A stretch of 64,000 bases of DNA, from contig CBDIDV010000002.1 of NCBI GenBank assembly GCA_965277875.1, positions 2,914,001 through 2,978,000 on the forward strand, in the 5' to 3' direction. Below the pieces are notes generated by a model, which was not told the origin of the DNA, did no database searches, and was given only the letters and a program-made list of their open reading frames with translations. The translations under genes and the position numbers were made by a program. This DNA comes from CAWFQB01 sp965277875. Lineage in GTDB: Bacteria > Armatimonadota > Chthonomonadetes > Chthonomonadales > Chthonomonadaceae. Positions 1 through 9,144 of the stretch are shown here, piece by piece; the stretch's first letter is position 1; the number at the start of each line of letters is the position of its first letter.

Positions 1-594
1 GGGGCCAAAGACCAGTTCGATCCCAAAGACGAGGCCGGGTTTCGCAATACCGCCTTTCTGCTCGCCCCGAACGGCGACGTAATCGGGCGGCATGTCAAGA
101 ACCATCCCGTACACTTCATACGCGACGGCGTGGCCGGAACACAGGCGCGGGCCATTCCGACCGCGCTCGGCAGGCTGGGCGTGGCGATTTGCTTTGATAT
201 GGATTACCCTGATGTGGCGCGGCGTTTGGCGCAGGACGGGGCCGTCGTGTTTCTGGTTCCCAACGATGACCCGCCGGAGTGGGGGCCGGTTCAGCGCGTC
301 CAGCATCGTTTGCTGTTCCAGATGCGGGCCGTGGAGTGCGGACGCTGGCTCGGACGCGCGGACGTGGCCGGGGGAACGTCCGTTGCCGCCCCGACCGGGC
401 AGGAGATCGCGCGCATCGGCACGACGCAGCCCGCCGCCCTCGACGCGCTCTTAGGCCGCGAGACAGGCCGAACCCTGTTTGTACGCGGCGGCTGGCGCTT
501 CGGGCAGATCTGCCTGCTGGTCGCTGTCCTGCTTTGCGGCGCGGCCCTGACACGCCGGTTTTTCGCAGCGAGCGGGAACTACGGAACTGTGTAA
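1..594 (+). CDS. Apolipoprotein N-acyltransferase-like protein, C-terminal part
   Basis: The reading frame is open from base 1, so the 5' end lies outside the window; 197 residues are visible. The piece is the C-terminal half of a nitrilase-fold domain: a Lys in HVKNHPVHF fits the catalytic lysine and the Cys in ICFDMDYP the nucleophile, followed by MRAVECGR, which resembles the R-AxE motif of Lnt. A hydrophobic segment (ICLLVAVLLCGAAL) near the C-terminus matches the last membrane helix of Lnt, which moves an acyl chain from phospholipid to lipoproteins in the inner membrane. Another membrane-anchored carbon-nitrogen hydrolase is possible because the N-terminal helices are not visible. Confidence 0.7.
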   Translation, partial: GAKDQFDPKDEAGFRNTAFLLAPNGDVIGRHVKNHPVHFIRDGVAGTQARAIPTALGRLGVAICFDMDYPDVARRLAQDGAVVFLVPNDDPPEWGPVQRVQHRLLFQMRAVECGRWLGRADVAGGTSVAAPTGQEIARIGTTQPAALDALLGRETGRTLFVRGGWRFGQICLLVAVLLCGAALTRRFFAASGNYGTV

Positions 595-698
595 CGCTGC
601 ACAACGTCCAACAGCGATACAGCCACAGGGTATTACAGCGGCGCATACCAAGGTTCGTCGCGCCGAAACGATCCTGTGACCCCGGAGGGATGCAAAAC

Positions 699-2540
699 AT
701 GAAACAGAACAAATCAAAATTCACATCAAATACGCTGCAAAACCGCGCCCGCATTAGAACCGGCTGGCCTGTTGTCGCCGGTGCAGGATTGCTGCTGATG
801 CTGGCCGCGCCTGTCCGCAGCGGCGCGCAAGCCATCGGCGTGACCATCAACGGGCAGCCGGTCGTATTTCAGGACATCGGGCCGCAGCAGATAGATGGAC
901 GCACCCTGGTTCCGGTGCGCGGCGTCCTCGAAAAACTCGGCGCGACCATTTCATTCGACAATCGTACACAGACCGTAGTTGCCAGTACGCCCAACGTAGA
1001 CATTCAGCTTAAAATCGGCAGTAAGACCGCCACGGTCAACGGCAAAGAAATAACCCTCGATACGCCCGCGCAGACCATTCACGACCATACATTCGTGCCG
1101 CTGCGCTTCATCGGCGAGGCGCTGGGAGCCGACCTGTCTTGGGATGCCACAACGCGCACGGTTCGCATCCTGACCAAAGACGCGCTGAACGCGAGCGCGG
1201 GCGCGCCCCCCGATCCTACCCTGCGCGACGACCGGCCCCGCAGACGTCCACAAGATGACTCGGCGGGCGACCGACCCCGGAGGCGTCCACAGGACGATCC
1301 TGCGGGCGACCGCCGCACACCCGATAATCGTCCGGGAAGCAATGGCCCCGCCCCCGTCATCAACTCGTTTACGCAGAGCGCGGGGCGGTGGCTGCGCGCG
1401 AACGAGACCCTGGAGGCCACCCTGGAGGGTACGCCGGGCGGACAGGCGAGTTTTCGCATCCCCGGCCTGATGGATCAGGTTCCCATGCGCGAGACCACGC
1501 CGGGGCATTATGTGGGCAGTTGGCAGGTTCCCGCCGGCAAGCCCGTGCAGCTTAAAGCCGCCGCCGTAATCGGCAGCCTGCAAATCGGCAATCGAATGGC
1601 CCCGCTATTGCAGGCGGCGGAGACCGTGTCCGTAGATGCGATTGACCCGCGCATTCGCGACGCCGCGCCCGAAAATACTAACGTCAGCGATCCCCGACCC
1701 AACATATCGGCCACCTTTGAAGATCAGGGCAGCGGTGTAGACCGCAAATCCGTGCATCTGTTCGTGAATGGCCGCGATGTCACCAATGAGGCCAATGTAA
1801 CGCGCGATTTCATCTCCTACAAGCCCGACGCGCCGCTCGGCGCGGGGCCGCAGCAGATCGAACTGAAAGTCATGGACATGGCGGGCAACCTGGCCGACGC
1901 GCGCTGGACGTTTAACGAGCGGCCCCGCGCCGCAGGCGGCATACGGTCTGTGTCCGACAACGCCGACCACGCCTTGCAGCCGGGAGACGTGATGCACGTC
2001 GAACTCAGCGGCACACCCGGCAGTCAGGCTGTGTTCAGCGCGGGCAGCATTCAGAACGTGCCGATGCGTGAGGATCAGCCCGGTCACTATGTCGCGGATT
2101 ACACCATCCGCCGGGGCGATGACATCGCCGACAAACCCCTCGCGTTCCGGCTGAAAACGCCTGACGGCGAAAAGTTCGAGCAGGCGGGACGCAGCGCGAT
2201 CCGCATCAACACGGGCAAGCCGTCTGCCCCCACCGTCACCTATCCCGGCCCTAATGACGCGCCCGCCAACCCGCTCATCGTGCGCGGCAAGGCCACGCCC
2301 AACAGCAGGGTGCGCGTCAAGATAGATTACCAGAACAAGGTGTTCGGTCTGGTCTCCATGCGGGGAACCGCCGCTGATGCGACTGTCACTGCGGACAAGA
2401 ATGGCAACTGGGAGTCCGCGCCCATCAATGTCGGCGGCATTCTGGGCAGCAAAGGCGTCGAGTACACCATTACCGCCACGGCCATCAGCGCGAGTGAGGA
2501 GCAGTCCGACACCACCACGGCCCGCTTCCGCATTCGGTAA
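699..2540 (+). CDS. Secreted protein with copper-amine-oxidase N-terminal domain and Ig-like repeats
   Basis: 613 residues. I chose the ATG at 699 because GGAGG (684-688) sits 10 bases upstream; the in-frame ATG at 690 touches the SD. A signal peptide (hydrophobic core VVAGAGLLLMLAAP, ending SGAQA) leads into a two-lobed stalk domain of the copper-amine-oxidase N type (GRTLVPVRGVLEKLGA and HTFVPLRFIGEALGA). Next comes a basic linker with two 13-residue copies of RPRRRPQDD, encoded by a 39-bp tandem repeat. Two related modules each contain V-P-M-R-E-x-x-P-G-H-Y, and an Ig-like module ends the protein. The stalk domain is usually non-catalytic and found in envelope proteins; the exact role is unknown. 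Confidence 0.85.
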   Translation: MKQNKSKFTSNTLQNRARIRTGWPVVAGAGLLLMLAAPVRSGAQAIGVTINGQPVVFQDIGPQQIDGRTLVPVRGVLEKLGATISFDNRTQTVVASTPNVDIQLKIGSKTATVNGKEITLDTPAQTIHDHTFVPLRFIGEALGADLSWDATTRTVRILTKDALNASAGAPPDPTLRDDRPRRRPQDDSAGDRPRRRPQDDPAGDRRTPDNRPGSNGPAPVINSFTQSAGRWLRANETLEATLEGTPGGQASFRIPGLMDQVPMRETTPGHYVGSWQVPAGKPVQLKAAAVIGSLQIGNRMAPLLQAAETVSVDAIDPRIRDAAPENTNVSDPRPNISATFEDQGSGVDRKSVHLFVNGRDVTNEANVTRDFISYKPDAPLGAGPQQIELKVMDMAGNLADARWTFNERPRAAGGIRSVSDNADHALQPGDVMHVELSGTPGSQAVFSAGSIQNVPMREDQPGHYVADYTIRRGDDIADKPLAFRLKTPDGEKFEQAGRSAIRINTGKPSAPTVTYPGPNDAPANPLIVRGKATPNSRVRVKIDYQNKVFGLVSMRGTAADATVTADKNGNWESAPINVGGILGSKGVEYTITATAISASEEQSDTTTARFRIR

Positions 2541-2971
2541 TCCCGTCGCCTCCGGTTACGAGTAGTGACGAAGACGCAGACAGCCGATCAAAAGGCTGCG
2601 TCCGACTGGACTTCTCACGATATGCGCCGCCAGGCAAGGATGCAGCCTTTAAGGGTGAGCAAGATTTACCCCGGTACGCCCGCTCTTTTTAGAGCGGGCT
2701 TTTCGCCGCCTCTGAGCAGGTCTCTTCCGCCAATGAAGTCATGCAGTAGATGATGCACAAATAATGCTGCCGCAAATGATGCTAACAAATGCAGGGCGCG
2801 GCAGTCTATTCTAGAGCTTAGTCTGTCATGCTTCGCAAGGCGGGAACGGGAGACTGCCTGACCGCAGCAGGCGATGCATACAGGCTGCGCGCCGACTGAG
2901 GAAACGTCGGTATTCTGCCGGGTACTTATGCGTGATGTATTTTGCGCTGTATATTTATGGAGGCATTAACG
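2541..2971. other. Intergenic stretch, 431 bp
   Basis: No credible gene. It holds the terminator at 2679-2703 and the leader of the next gene, with SD TGGAGG at 2958-2963. The short open frame at 2565-2753 lacks an SD and runs through the terminator. Confidence 0.6.
2679..2703 (+). terminator. Rho-independent terminator
   Basis: Stem CCCGCTCT / AGAGCGGG with a TTTT loop, followed by CTTTT. It lies 138 bases after the stop of the copper-amine-oxidase-domain gene. Confidence 0.8.
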
Positions 2972-4066
2972 ATGCGACACTTTCTTCCAATACTGGCTAT
3001 GGGGCTTGCGGTTTTCGGCACGGCCGGACTTGCACAAACGCCCGCCGGAGATGGCCCCTACCGTGTGCAGAAGACCGCCAAAGTGGGCGGCGAGGGCGGC
3101 TTTGATTATGTGTATGCGGACGCGGACGGACGCAAGTTGTATGTGGCCCGCAGCGGCCCCAGCCCGCGCGTCAACGCTTTTGATCTGGACACGCTCGCGC
3201 CCGCCGGCGAGATCCCGATGACCAATGCGCGCGGCGCGGCCTCGGACGCCAAATCGCATCATGGCTTCGCGTCGAGCAGCCCGGTCGCGATGTGGGACAC
3301 CAAGACGATGGCCCTCATCAAGACCATTCCCGTCGAGGGTCGTCCCGACGGCATTCTGGCCGACGCCTTCAACCACCACGTTTACATTTTCAGCCATAGC
3401 GCGCCCAATGTCACCGTCCTGAACGCCGAAGACGGGGCCGTACTCGGCACGATTGACCTGGGCGGCGCGCCCGAACAGGCCGCGACGGACGGTAAGGGCC
3501 ACATCTATGTGGACATCGAGGACAAGGACAGCGTTGCGGTCGTGGACGCCGCGACCATGAAAGTAACCGCCACGTACAGTCTGAACGGCAAGGGCGGCGG
3601 CAATGCGGGTCTGGCCCTGGACGCCAAGAACCACGTTCTATTTGTGGCCTGCCGCAACCCGCAGGTGATGGTGATGCTGGACGCCAATGACGGCAAGTAC
3701 CTGGGCGACCTGCCCATTGGCCGGGGCTGCGACGGGGCCGCGTTCAACCCCAAAACATTGGAATGCTTCAGTTCGCAGGGCGACGGAACGCTGACCGTCA
3801 TCAAGGAAACCAAAGCGTCGGCAGACAAGCCGGCCAGCTTCGTGGTCGAGCAGACTGTGACGACCATGCCCGGCGCAAAGACCATGACGCTGGACAGCAA
3901 GACCGACAAGGTGTTCCTGATCGCCGCCGAGTACCAGGCCCCTCCCGCGCCCGCCGCCCCGGCAGCGGGAACAGCCGCGCCCGCCACCCCTGCGCCCCCG
4001 GCAGGACGCGGAGGACGCCGCGCAATGGTTCCCGGCTCCTTCTCCATCGTGCAGGTCGGCAAGTAG
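2972..4066 (+). CDS. Secreted YncE-like beta-propeller protein
   Basis: 364 residues. The ATG at 2972 has SD TGGAGG 8 bases upstream; an earlier in-frame ATG at 2942 has none. A signal peptide (LPILAMGLAVFGTAGLAQ) precedes repeated blades with patterns such as DADGRKLYVA, DAFNHHVYIF, DGKGHIYVD and DAKNHVLFVA, as in YncE/YVTN-type periplasmic propellers. The C-terminus is Ala/Pro-rich, then GRGGRR, and ends FSIVQVGK. No catalytic residues are apparent; such proteins usually bind ligands or partners. It appears monocistronic. Confidence 0.8.
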   Translation: MRHFLPILAMGLAVFGTAGLAQTPAGDGPYRVQKTAKVGGEGGFDYVYADADGRKLYVARSGPSPRVNAFDLDTLAPAGEIPMTNARGAASDAKSHHGFASSSPVAMWDTKTMALIKTIPVEGRPDGILADAFNHHVYIFSHSAPNVTVLNAEDGAVLGTIDLGGAPEQAATDGKGHIYVDIEDKDSVAVVDAATMKVTATYSLNGKGGGNAGLALDAKNHVLFVACRNPQVMVMLDANDGKYLGDLPIGRGCDGAAFNPKTLECFSSQGDGTLTVIKETKASADKPASFVVEQTVTTMPGAKTMTLDSKTDKVFLIAAEYQAPPAPAAPAAGTAAPATPAPPAGRGGRRAMVPGSFSIVQVGK

Positions 4067-4140
4067 TCCGCACACAAGCGTATCCTGAAGTTACGACGCT
4101 AAACACGACGAAGACGCAAGTTCGGAACAGAGATCAGCAG

Positions 4141-4177
4141 AGCAGAGGCCGGAACGAAAGACGTTCCGGCCTCTGCT
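4141..4177 (+). terminator. 16-bp perfect hairpin, possible transcription end
   Basis: AGCAGAGGCCGGAACG pairs perfectly with its reverse complement at 4162-4177 around the loop AAAGA. No T-run follows on either strand, so the terminator call is tentative. It lies 74 bases after the propeller gene. Confidence 0.5.
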
Positions 4178-4308
4178 GTCGCGAAAATCACAGCGAACAA
4201 GTGCATGACTAAGGAAACTTGTCAAAGAAAATCTGCCAAAGAAGTATACTGGTATGGCAGGTGGAACGACTTGCTGCTAAAACGCTTGCAGACGGCAGAC
4301 GGCAGCGC

Positions 4309-4336
4309 CATAATAACTACTTCATAATAACTACTT
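4309..4336. repeat. Tandem 14-bp duplication
   Basis: Two exact adjacent copies of CATAATAACTACTT lie just upstream of the racemase start. It may be a small duplication or a pair of regulator sites. Confidence 0.7.
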
Positions 4337-4348
4337 CAGGACACGCGC

Positions 4349-5053
4349 ATGAGAACCATTGGATTGATCGGCGGCATGAGCTGGGAAAGCTCGATCATCT
4401 ACTATCAGCAGATCAACCGCGCGGTGCGGGAACGATTGGGCGGCCTGCACTCGGCCCGGCTTGTGCTGCACTCGTGCGATTTCGCCGCCATCGCCGCCTT
4501 GCAGAAGGCCAACGCCTGGGACGCGCTTGCCGAGCAACTCAGCGAGGCGGCGCGGGCATTGGAGCGGGCCGGGGCCGAATGCGTGGCGATCTGCACGAAT
4601 ACCATGCACAAAGTCGCCAAAGAGGTGCAGGCTGCGATAGACGTCCCTCTCATAGACATCCGCGACGTGACCGGACGATCTTTGCACGCGCAGGGCGTGG
4701 GCAAGGCGTGTCTGCTCGGTACGCGTTACACGATGGAGCAGGCGTTTTTCCGCGCGCCTTTGGAGCAGGAGTGGGGCATCGAAATAGTGATCCCCGACGA
4801 GGCCGCGCGCCACGCCATTCACGCCACCATCTTTGAAGAATTGTGTCAGGGCATCGTGTGTCCCGCATCCCGCAAGGCGCTGAACAACATCATCGCGGAT
4901 CAGGCGGAACACGGCGTCGAGGCCATCATCCTGGGCTGCACGGAACTGATGCTGCTGCTCGAACAGGAACATTCCACTCTGCCCCTGATAGACACCACGA
5001 CCCTCCACGCCCGCGCCCTCGCCGATTTTGCGCTGGAAGGGTACGACACCTGA
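4349..5053 (+). CDS. Aspartate/glutamate racemase family protein
   Basis: 234 residues, normal for the family. The N-terminus IGLIGGMSWES is typical of aspartate racemases. The two catalytic cysteines are visible in CTNTMH (near residue 83) and GCTEL (near residue 195). The enzyme should interconvert L- and D-aspartate (or glutamate) without cofactor, in the cytoplasm. SD AGGA lies about 8 bases before the ATG. It appears to be a single-gene unit with a terminator-like hairpin at 5107-5147. Substrate cannot be read from sequence. Confidence 0.88.
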   Translation: MRTIGLIGGMSWESSIIYYQQINRAVRERLGGLHSARLVLHSCDFAAIAALQKANAWDALAEQLSEAARALERAGAECVAICTNTMHKVAKEVQAAIDVPLIDIRDVTGRSLHAQGVGKACLLGTRYTMEQAFFRAPLEQEWGIEIVIPDEAARHAIHATIFEELCQGIVCPASRKALNNIIADQAEHGVEAIILGCTELMLLLEQEHSTLPLIDTTTLHARALADFALEGYDT

Positions 5054-5106
5054 AACCTTAACCGCCGCCCACCCCTGAACGCCCCCACAAAACATCTATG
5101 ATTCAC

Positions 5107-5147
5107 GCCCGCTATGATTCGGTTTTGCCGGATCACGGCGGGCTTTA
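5107..5147 (+). terminator. Probable terminator after racemase
   Basis: A two-part stem, GCCCGC/GCGGGC and TGATTCGG/CCGGATCA (one G-T pair), is followed by a short TTT. Confidence 0.6.
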
Positions 5148-5261
5148 CCACATACTGCCTGCCAATGCGATATAATAGAAGTACGACACGAGCGATAGCA
5201 TGAAGAAGCCGATGGCGCAGGACACGGGGCGCATTGGTCGGCATGAGGGAACGGACACGCG

Positions 5262-7325
5262 ATGAGTCTTCTGGTTGTCAACAATTTACAAAAGAGCTTT
5301 GGCCCGGACATGATCTTTTCGGGCGTGGGCTTCAAGCTGGAGTGGCGGCAGAAGCTGGGGCTTGTCGGGCGCAACGGCGCGGGCAAGACTACGCTCCTGC
5401 GTATCCTCACGGGACAGCAGGAAGCCGAAAAAGGCAGCGTCAACTACGCGGCCAATATCCGGGCGGGCTACCTGAAGCAGGAGGACGGCGTCAACCCCGA
5501 CCGCACCGTACTTCAGGAGGCCGAGGTCGCGTTCGCGCATGTCATGGAGATGGAGACGCGCCTGCATACCCTCGCGGATGAGATGGGGCAGCATACGGGC
5601 GACGACCTGGCCCGCGTAATGGAAGAGTACGGGCTATTGCGCGACCGCTTCGAGGCGATGGGCGGCTACGACAACCTGCGCGACATCCCCGCCGTCTTGA
5701 AAAAATTAGGCTTCGGGCCGACCGACCTGACCAAGCTGTGCGGCAAACTGTCGGGCGGCGAGAAGACGCGCCTGGGTATTGCCCGCCTGCTCCTTTCCGG
5801 CCCCGACATTCTGCTGCTCGACGAGCCGACCAACCACCTGGACATCGAAGCGACTGAGTGGCTGGAAGGCTTTCTCAAGGATTTCGGCGGCGCGATGGTG
5901 CTTGTCAGCCACGACCGCTACTTTCTGGATCGCGTCGTCACGTCCATTGCCGAAATCGAAAACCAGAAACTCGTGGCGTATCCCGGCAACTTTTCGGCCT
6001 TTCATCAGCAGAAAGAGGCCGCGCGGCTGCGGCAGGCCGAACTGTACGGGCGCGAGCAGCGCGAGATTAAGCGGCTGGAAGAGTTCTTCGAGAAGTGGAA
6101 AAACACGCCCTCCAAGAAAAATCAGGCCGTGATGCGGATGCGCTGGGCCGAGCGCATCAAGGAACACGGTTTAAGTATGAAGCTGGACGCATCCGCCACC
6201 GAGCGGGTCGCGCCCAAAGGCAAGAACGTCAAGCTGGGCATCAAGCCCACGCAATTAAGCGGCAACGAGACCGTGATCCTGGACAACGTCAGCAAAAAGT
6301 GGGGGACGCGCACCCTGTTCGAGGGCGTGACCGGTTTGATACGGCGCGGCGAGCGCGTGGGCATCGTGGGGCCGAACGGCGCGGGCAAATCTACGATGGT
6401 CAAGATCCTGCTTGGCAGGGAGACGCCTACGGACGGCATGGCGCGGATGGGCGCGAGCGTCACGGTCGGCTACTTCGCGCAGGACACGAGCGATCTGGAC
6501 CTGGAAGCGAGTGTACTCGACAATATGCTGGATGTGGCCGACATGCTGCCGACCGACGCCCGCACACATCTGGGCAGATTCCTGTTTTCCGGCGATGACG
6601 TATTCCGCGCCGTAAAGCACCTGTCCGGCGGCGAAAAGAACAAGCTCGTCCTGGCGCAGTTGACGTACCTGAAACCTAATCTCCTTGTACTGGACGAGCC
6701 GACCAACCACCTTGACCTGGAAAGTCGCGAAGCGCTGGGGCAGATGCTGCGCGATTACGAGGGGACGCTGCTGCTCGTCTCGCACGACCGTTATTTGCTG
6801 GATCAGGTGACGAACCGAACCTTAGAGGTGGCGGATGGCCGCGCCCGCCTGTTCGACCTGGGGTACAGCCAGTATCGGGACAAGGTGCGCCGCGAACAGA
6901 TGAACGCCAAAACCGCGCCCGTTACGTCTATCGCAGGCGTCAACGGAAACGGGAGCAGCAGCGGCAATGGGAGCGATCACAAGAACGGCGCAGCCAACGG
7001 GAACGGCAGTAACGGCAGCAGCGCGATTGAAACGCTGCTGGCGGAAAGACCCGACGCGGGCATAGCAATACCCACCGGTCTGAACCACCACCAGATGAAC
7101 AAGGAGCGGCAGCGGGCGCGTAATCAGATAACGATGGCCGAGCGGAAAGTCGAAACCCTTGAAACGCGCCTGCGCGACATCGAAACCGCTCTGTCTACCC
7201 CCTCGGCCACAAACAACGTCCTGGCCCTGTCGCAGGAACATGGCGGCGTACAATCCGCCCTGACTGAAGCCATGAGCGCGTGGGAGCAGGCCGTATCGTA
7301 TGGGGAAGCATTGGGTGTGGCATGA
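5262..7325 (+). CDS. ABC-F family ATPase (Uup/EttA-like)
   Basis: 687 residues with two ABC domains and no membrane segment. Domain 1 has Walker A GRNGAGKT (36-43), signature LSGGEKTR (near 163) and DEPTNHLD. Domain 2 has GPNGAGKS (near 370), LSGGEKNK (near 456) and DEPTNHLD. The inter-domain linker is charged, as in ABC-F factors that act in the ribosomal E site. A Gly/Asn-rich spacer (near 559-590) leads to a C-terminal coiled coil, which recalls Uup. A perfect -10-like TATAAT lies at 5171-5176, without a good -35. It overlaps the next gene by ATGA, so the two are translationally coupled. Confidence 0.92.
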   Translation: MSLLVVNNLQKSFGPDMIFSGVGFKLEWRQKLGLVGRNGAGKTTLLRILTGQQEAEKGSVNYAANIRAGYLKQEDGVNPDRTVLQEAEVAFAHVMEMETRLHTLADEMGQHTGDDLARVMEEYGLLRDRFEAMGGYDNLRDIPAVLKKLGFGPTDLTKLCGKLSGGEKTRLGIARLLLSGPDILLLDEPTNHLDIEATEWLEGFLKDFGGAMVLVSHDRYFLDRVVTSIAEIENQKLVAYPGNFSAFHQQKEAARLRQAELYGREQREIKRLEEFFEKWKNTPSKKNQAVMRMRWAERIKEHGLSMKLDASATERVAPKGKNVKLGIKPTQLSGNETVILDNVSKKWGTRTLFEGVTGLIRRGERVGIVGPNGAGKSTMVKILLGRETPTDGMARMGASVTVGYFAQDTSDLDLEASVLDNMLDVADMLPTDARTHLGRFLFSGDDVFRAVKHLSGGEKNKLVLAQLTYLKPNLLVLDEPTNHLDLESREALGQMLRDYEGTLLLVSHDRYLLDQVTNRTLEVADGRARLFDLGYSQYRDKVRREQMNAKTAPVTSIAGVNGNGSSSGNGSDHKNGAANGNGSNGSSAIETLLAERPDAGIAIPTGLNHHQMNKERQRARNQITMAERKVETLETRLRDIETALSTPSATNNVLALSQEHGGVQSALTEAMSAWEQAVSYGEALGVA

Positions 7326-8482
7326 GCAGGATTCAGGGGCCAGGGGTCAGGAAGCAGGGCATTGTGTCTGACGCGGGGCAGGATGCGGAAGGCGTTGTAT
7401 TTTCGTGCGACCCGGAGTTTGCGAGCGTGGCATTGAGGGAGTGGAAGGAACTGCTGTCCGGCACGACGGATGCGGAGCCGACATGGCTGGACGACGGCAC
7501 GGCATTGTGTGAGACGGGCGTTTCGTTCGATGCGATTGCGGTGTGGGCTGCGGAGCGCGGCACGATCTTCCTGCGGCATCTCGCCCCGGTTCAGCGTATC
7601 GTGGCGCTGAGCGGGGACGAGAGCGATGTTGCGCTGCTGACGGACGCGGCGAGCGAACTGGCGTACCTGCTTAATCCTTACGAGACGTTTGCCGTGCAGT
7701 CGCGCTTTCTCAGCGACATGCCGCGTCCTTATCGCAAGTTCACGCTCAACGAGGCGCTGTCGGCCCGACTGACCGCGCAGACCGGCGCACAAATGGATTG
7801 CAAGACTCCCGCCTATGTCGTCAGTGTGCTGTGTACGCCCGATACGGCGTATGTGGGCGTATCGCGCACCACACAGAACCTGAGCGCGTGGCCGGGGGGC
7901 GAACACCGCTTCAAGCGCGACGACGCGCAGATCAGCCGCGCCGAGTTCAAGCTGCTGGAAGCCATAGACGTGTTCGGGCTAGCCATGCCCACACCCGGCA
8001 AAGCCCTGGACATGGGGGCCGCGCCCGGAGGCTGGACGCGCGTACTAAGGCAGCTGAACCTCCGCGTCGTGGCCGTAGACCCCGCCGACCTGGACGCCCG
8101 CTTCCGCCGCGATCCCAATGTCACGCACATACCCGCAATCATCGAGGCGTTCCTGCCGACCCTGAAAACGCGCTTTGATCTGGTCGTCAACGACATGCGG
8201 ATGGAGGCCGATGAGAGCGTAGAACGGATGCTTGCCGTATCCCGGCATCTGCTGCCCGGCCACCTTGCCGTAATGACGCTGAAACTGACGCGCGGCACCG
8301 AAGCCCACCGCGACATTCTGGCCGAGGTGCGGCAGTCGGTATCACGCCTCGAACGCGACTACGACATCATCGGGGCGCGGCAGTTGTTCCATAACCGCAG
8401 CGAAGTCACGGTCGCCATGCGGACGCGCGGCGGGCAGAAAGCGTCCATGAAGGCTGCAGCACAAGTGGACGAGGCATTGTAA
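7322..8482 (+). CDS. RlmM/FtsJ-type rRNA 2'-O-ribose methyltransferase
   Basis: 386 residues; the ATG at 7322 overlaps the preceding TGA. The N-terminal half fits a THUMP-like RNA-binding region. The C-terminal half is an FtsJ-type SAM domain with the motif MGAAPGGW. The K-D-K-E tetrad is visible: SRAEFKL, VVNDMRM, MTLKL and NRSEV. In E. coli RlmM modifies C2498 of 23S rRNA; the same role is likely here but the target nucleotide is not shown. The overlap with an ABC-F translation factor fits a ribosome-related pair. Confidence 0.85.
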   Translation: MSRIQGPGVRKQGIVSDAGQDAEGVVFSCDPEFASVALREWKELLSGTTDAEPTWLDDGTALCETGVSFDAIAVWAAERGTIFLRHLAPVQRIVALSGDESDVALLTDAASELAYLLNPYETFAVQSRFLSDMPRPYRKFTLNEALSARLTAQTGAQMDCKTPAYVVSVLCTPDTAYVGVSRTTQNLSAWPGGEHRFKRDDAQISRAEFKLLEAIDVFGLAMPTPGKALDMGAAPGGWTRVLRQLNLRVVAVDPADLDARFRRDPNVTHIPAIIEAFLPTLKTRFDLVVNDMRMEADESVERMLAVSRHLLPGHLAVMTLKLTRGTEAHRDILAEVRQSVSRLERDYDIIGARQLFHNRSEVTVAMRTRGGQKASMKAAAQVDEAL

Positions 8483-8732
8483 AAGAGCGGCACGAAAAAT
8501 ACTGAACAGTTTGCCGAAATTAGGGGAACAATGCTTTGCTGCCACACGTCAGTAGCATTGTAACCAACATCCAATCAGCAAAGTTGGCTGCCACAACAAA
8601 ATAGCACTACCAAAATCGAATAGTCCCACCGTCTGCGTACTTAATGCCGCAGCACAATCGAATACCCAGAACCCACAACCATATACAGTCCCCTGCCCCG
8701 GCAAAGTCTGTCGGAGTCAGGTTCAAGCCAGG

Positions 8733-8782
8733 AGCGCTTGTACAGTGTGTTCTATCATGGACACTGTGCAGGCGCTTCTTTT
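8733..8782 (+). terminator. Strong hairpin followed by TCTTTT
   Basis: AGCGCTTGTACAGTGT (8733-8748) pairs with ACACTGTGCAGGCGCT (8761-8776) over 16 bp including two G-U pairs, then TCTTTT. It may end a long 3' UTR from the methyltransferase gene. Confidence 0.6.
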
Positions 8783-9064
8783 CGATACGATCCCTAACTT
8801 CATAGAGCGCACAACCAAATACGTGTTCACAAAACTAGTGTCCCCCGACACGACCTATAACCAAATAGCAGCTAACCGAATACAGACAACAAAATATCAA
8901 CAATCTCATACCGTTACAAAACTAAACACTGCTTAAAACCGCATATTGGCAAACTAAATAACATGCTCAGGCGGCACTAAACCGCGCCGACAAAATTAAA
9001 TATCGCATTAAAATTGAATATCGAAATTACCAAGCAAGTCACAACAGAATAATATACAGTAAAG

Positions 9065-9109
9065 CAAACACTCCTTTTGCAGCCTCGCAGGCCACAAAGG
9101 GAGTGTTTG
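9065..9109 (-). terminator. Terminator of the 9145-9630 gene
   Basis: CAAACACTCC and GGAGTGTTTG form the outer stem, with an inner GCCTGCGAGGC hairpin on the minus strand; CTTTA follows. Confidence 0.7.
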
Positions 9110-9144
9110 TTTGTGTCGCCGCTTGAACCGGTGCGGGCAAGCAC

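Larger units (their letters stand above)
8483..9144. other. AT-rich intergenic region without a credible gene, 662 bp
   Basis: Lower GC than its surroundings. It holds a strong hairpin (8733-8782) and the terminator of the next minus-strand gene (9065-9109). There are near-repeats such as AAAATTAAATATCG and AAAATTGAATATCG around 8992-9022. A 63-codon frame at 8745-8936 has no SD and begins inside the hairpin, so I do not call it. Confidence 0.6.

Noticed and set aside
1817..2087. Several long antisense frames over real genes (for example opposite 1-9 kb and 31-40 kb)
   Set aside because: High-GC genes give long shadow frames. These lack SDs and domain motifs, and they overlap well-supported genes.
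4219..4250. Promoter TTGTCA/TATACT before the racemase gene
   Set aside because: The spacer is 20 bp, too long for a standard sigma-70 promoter; not listed as a feature.
8745..8936. 63-codon frame in the AT-rich gap
   Set aside because: No SD, starts inside a terminator-like hairpin, low-complexity product with no domain.
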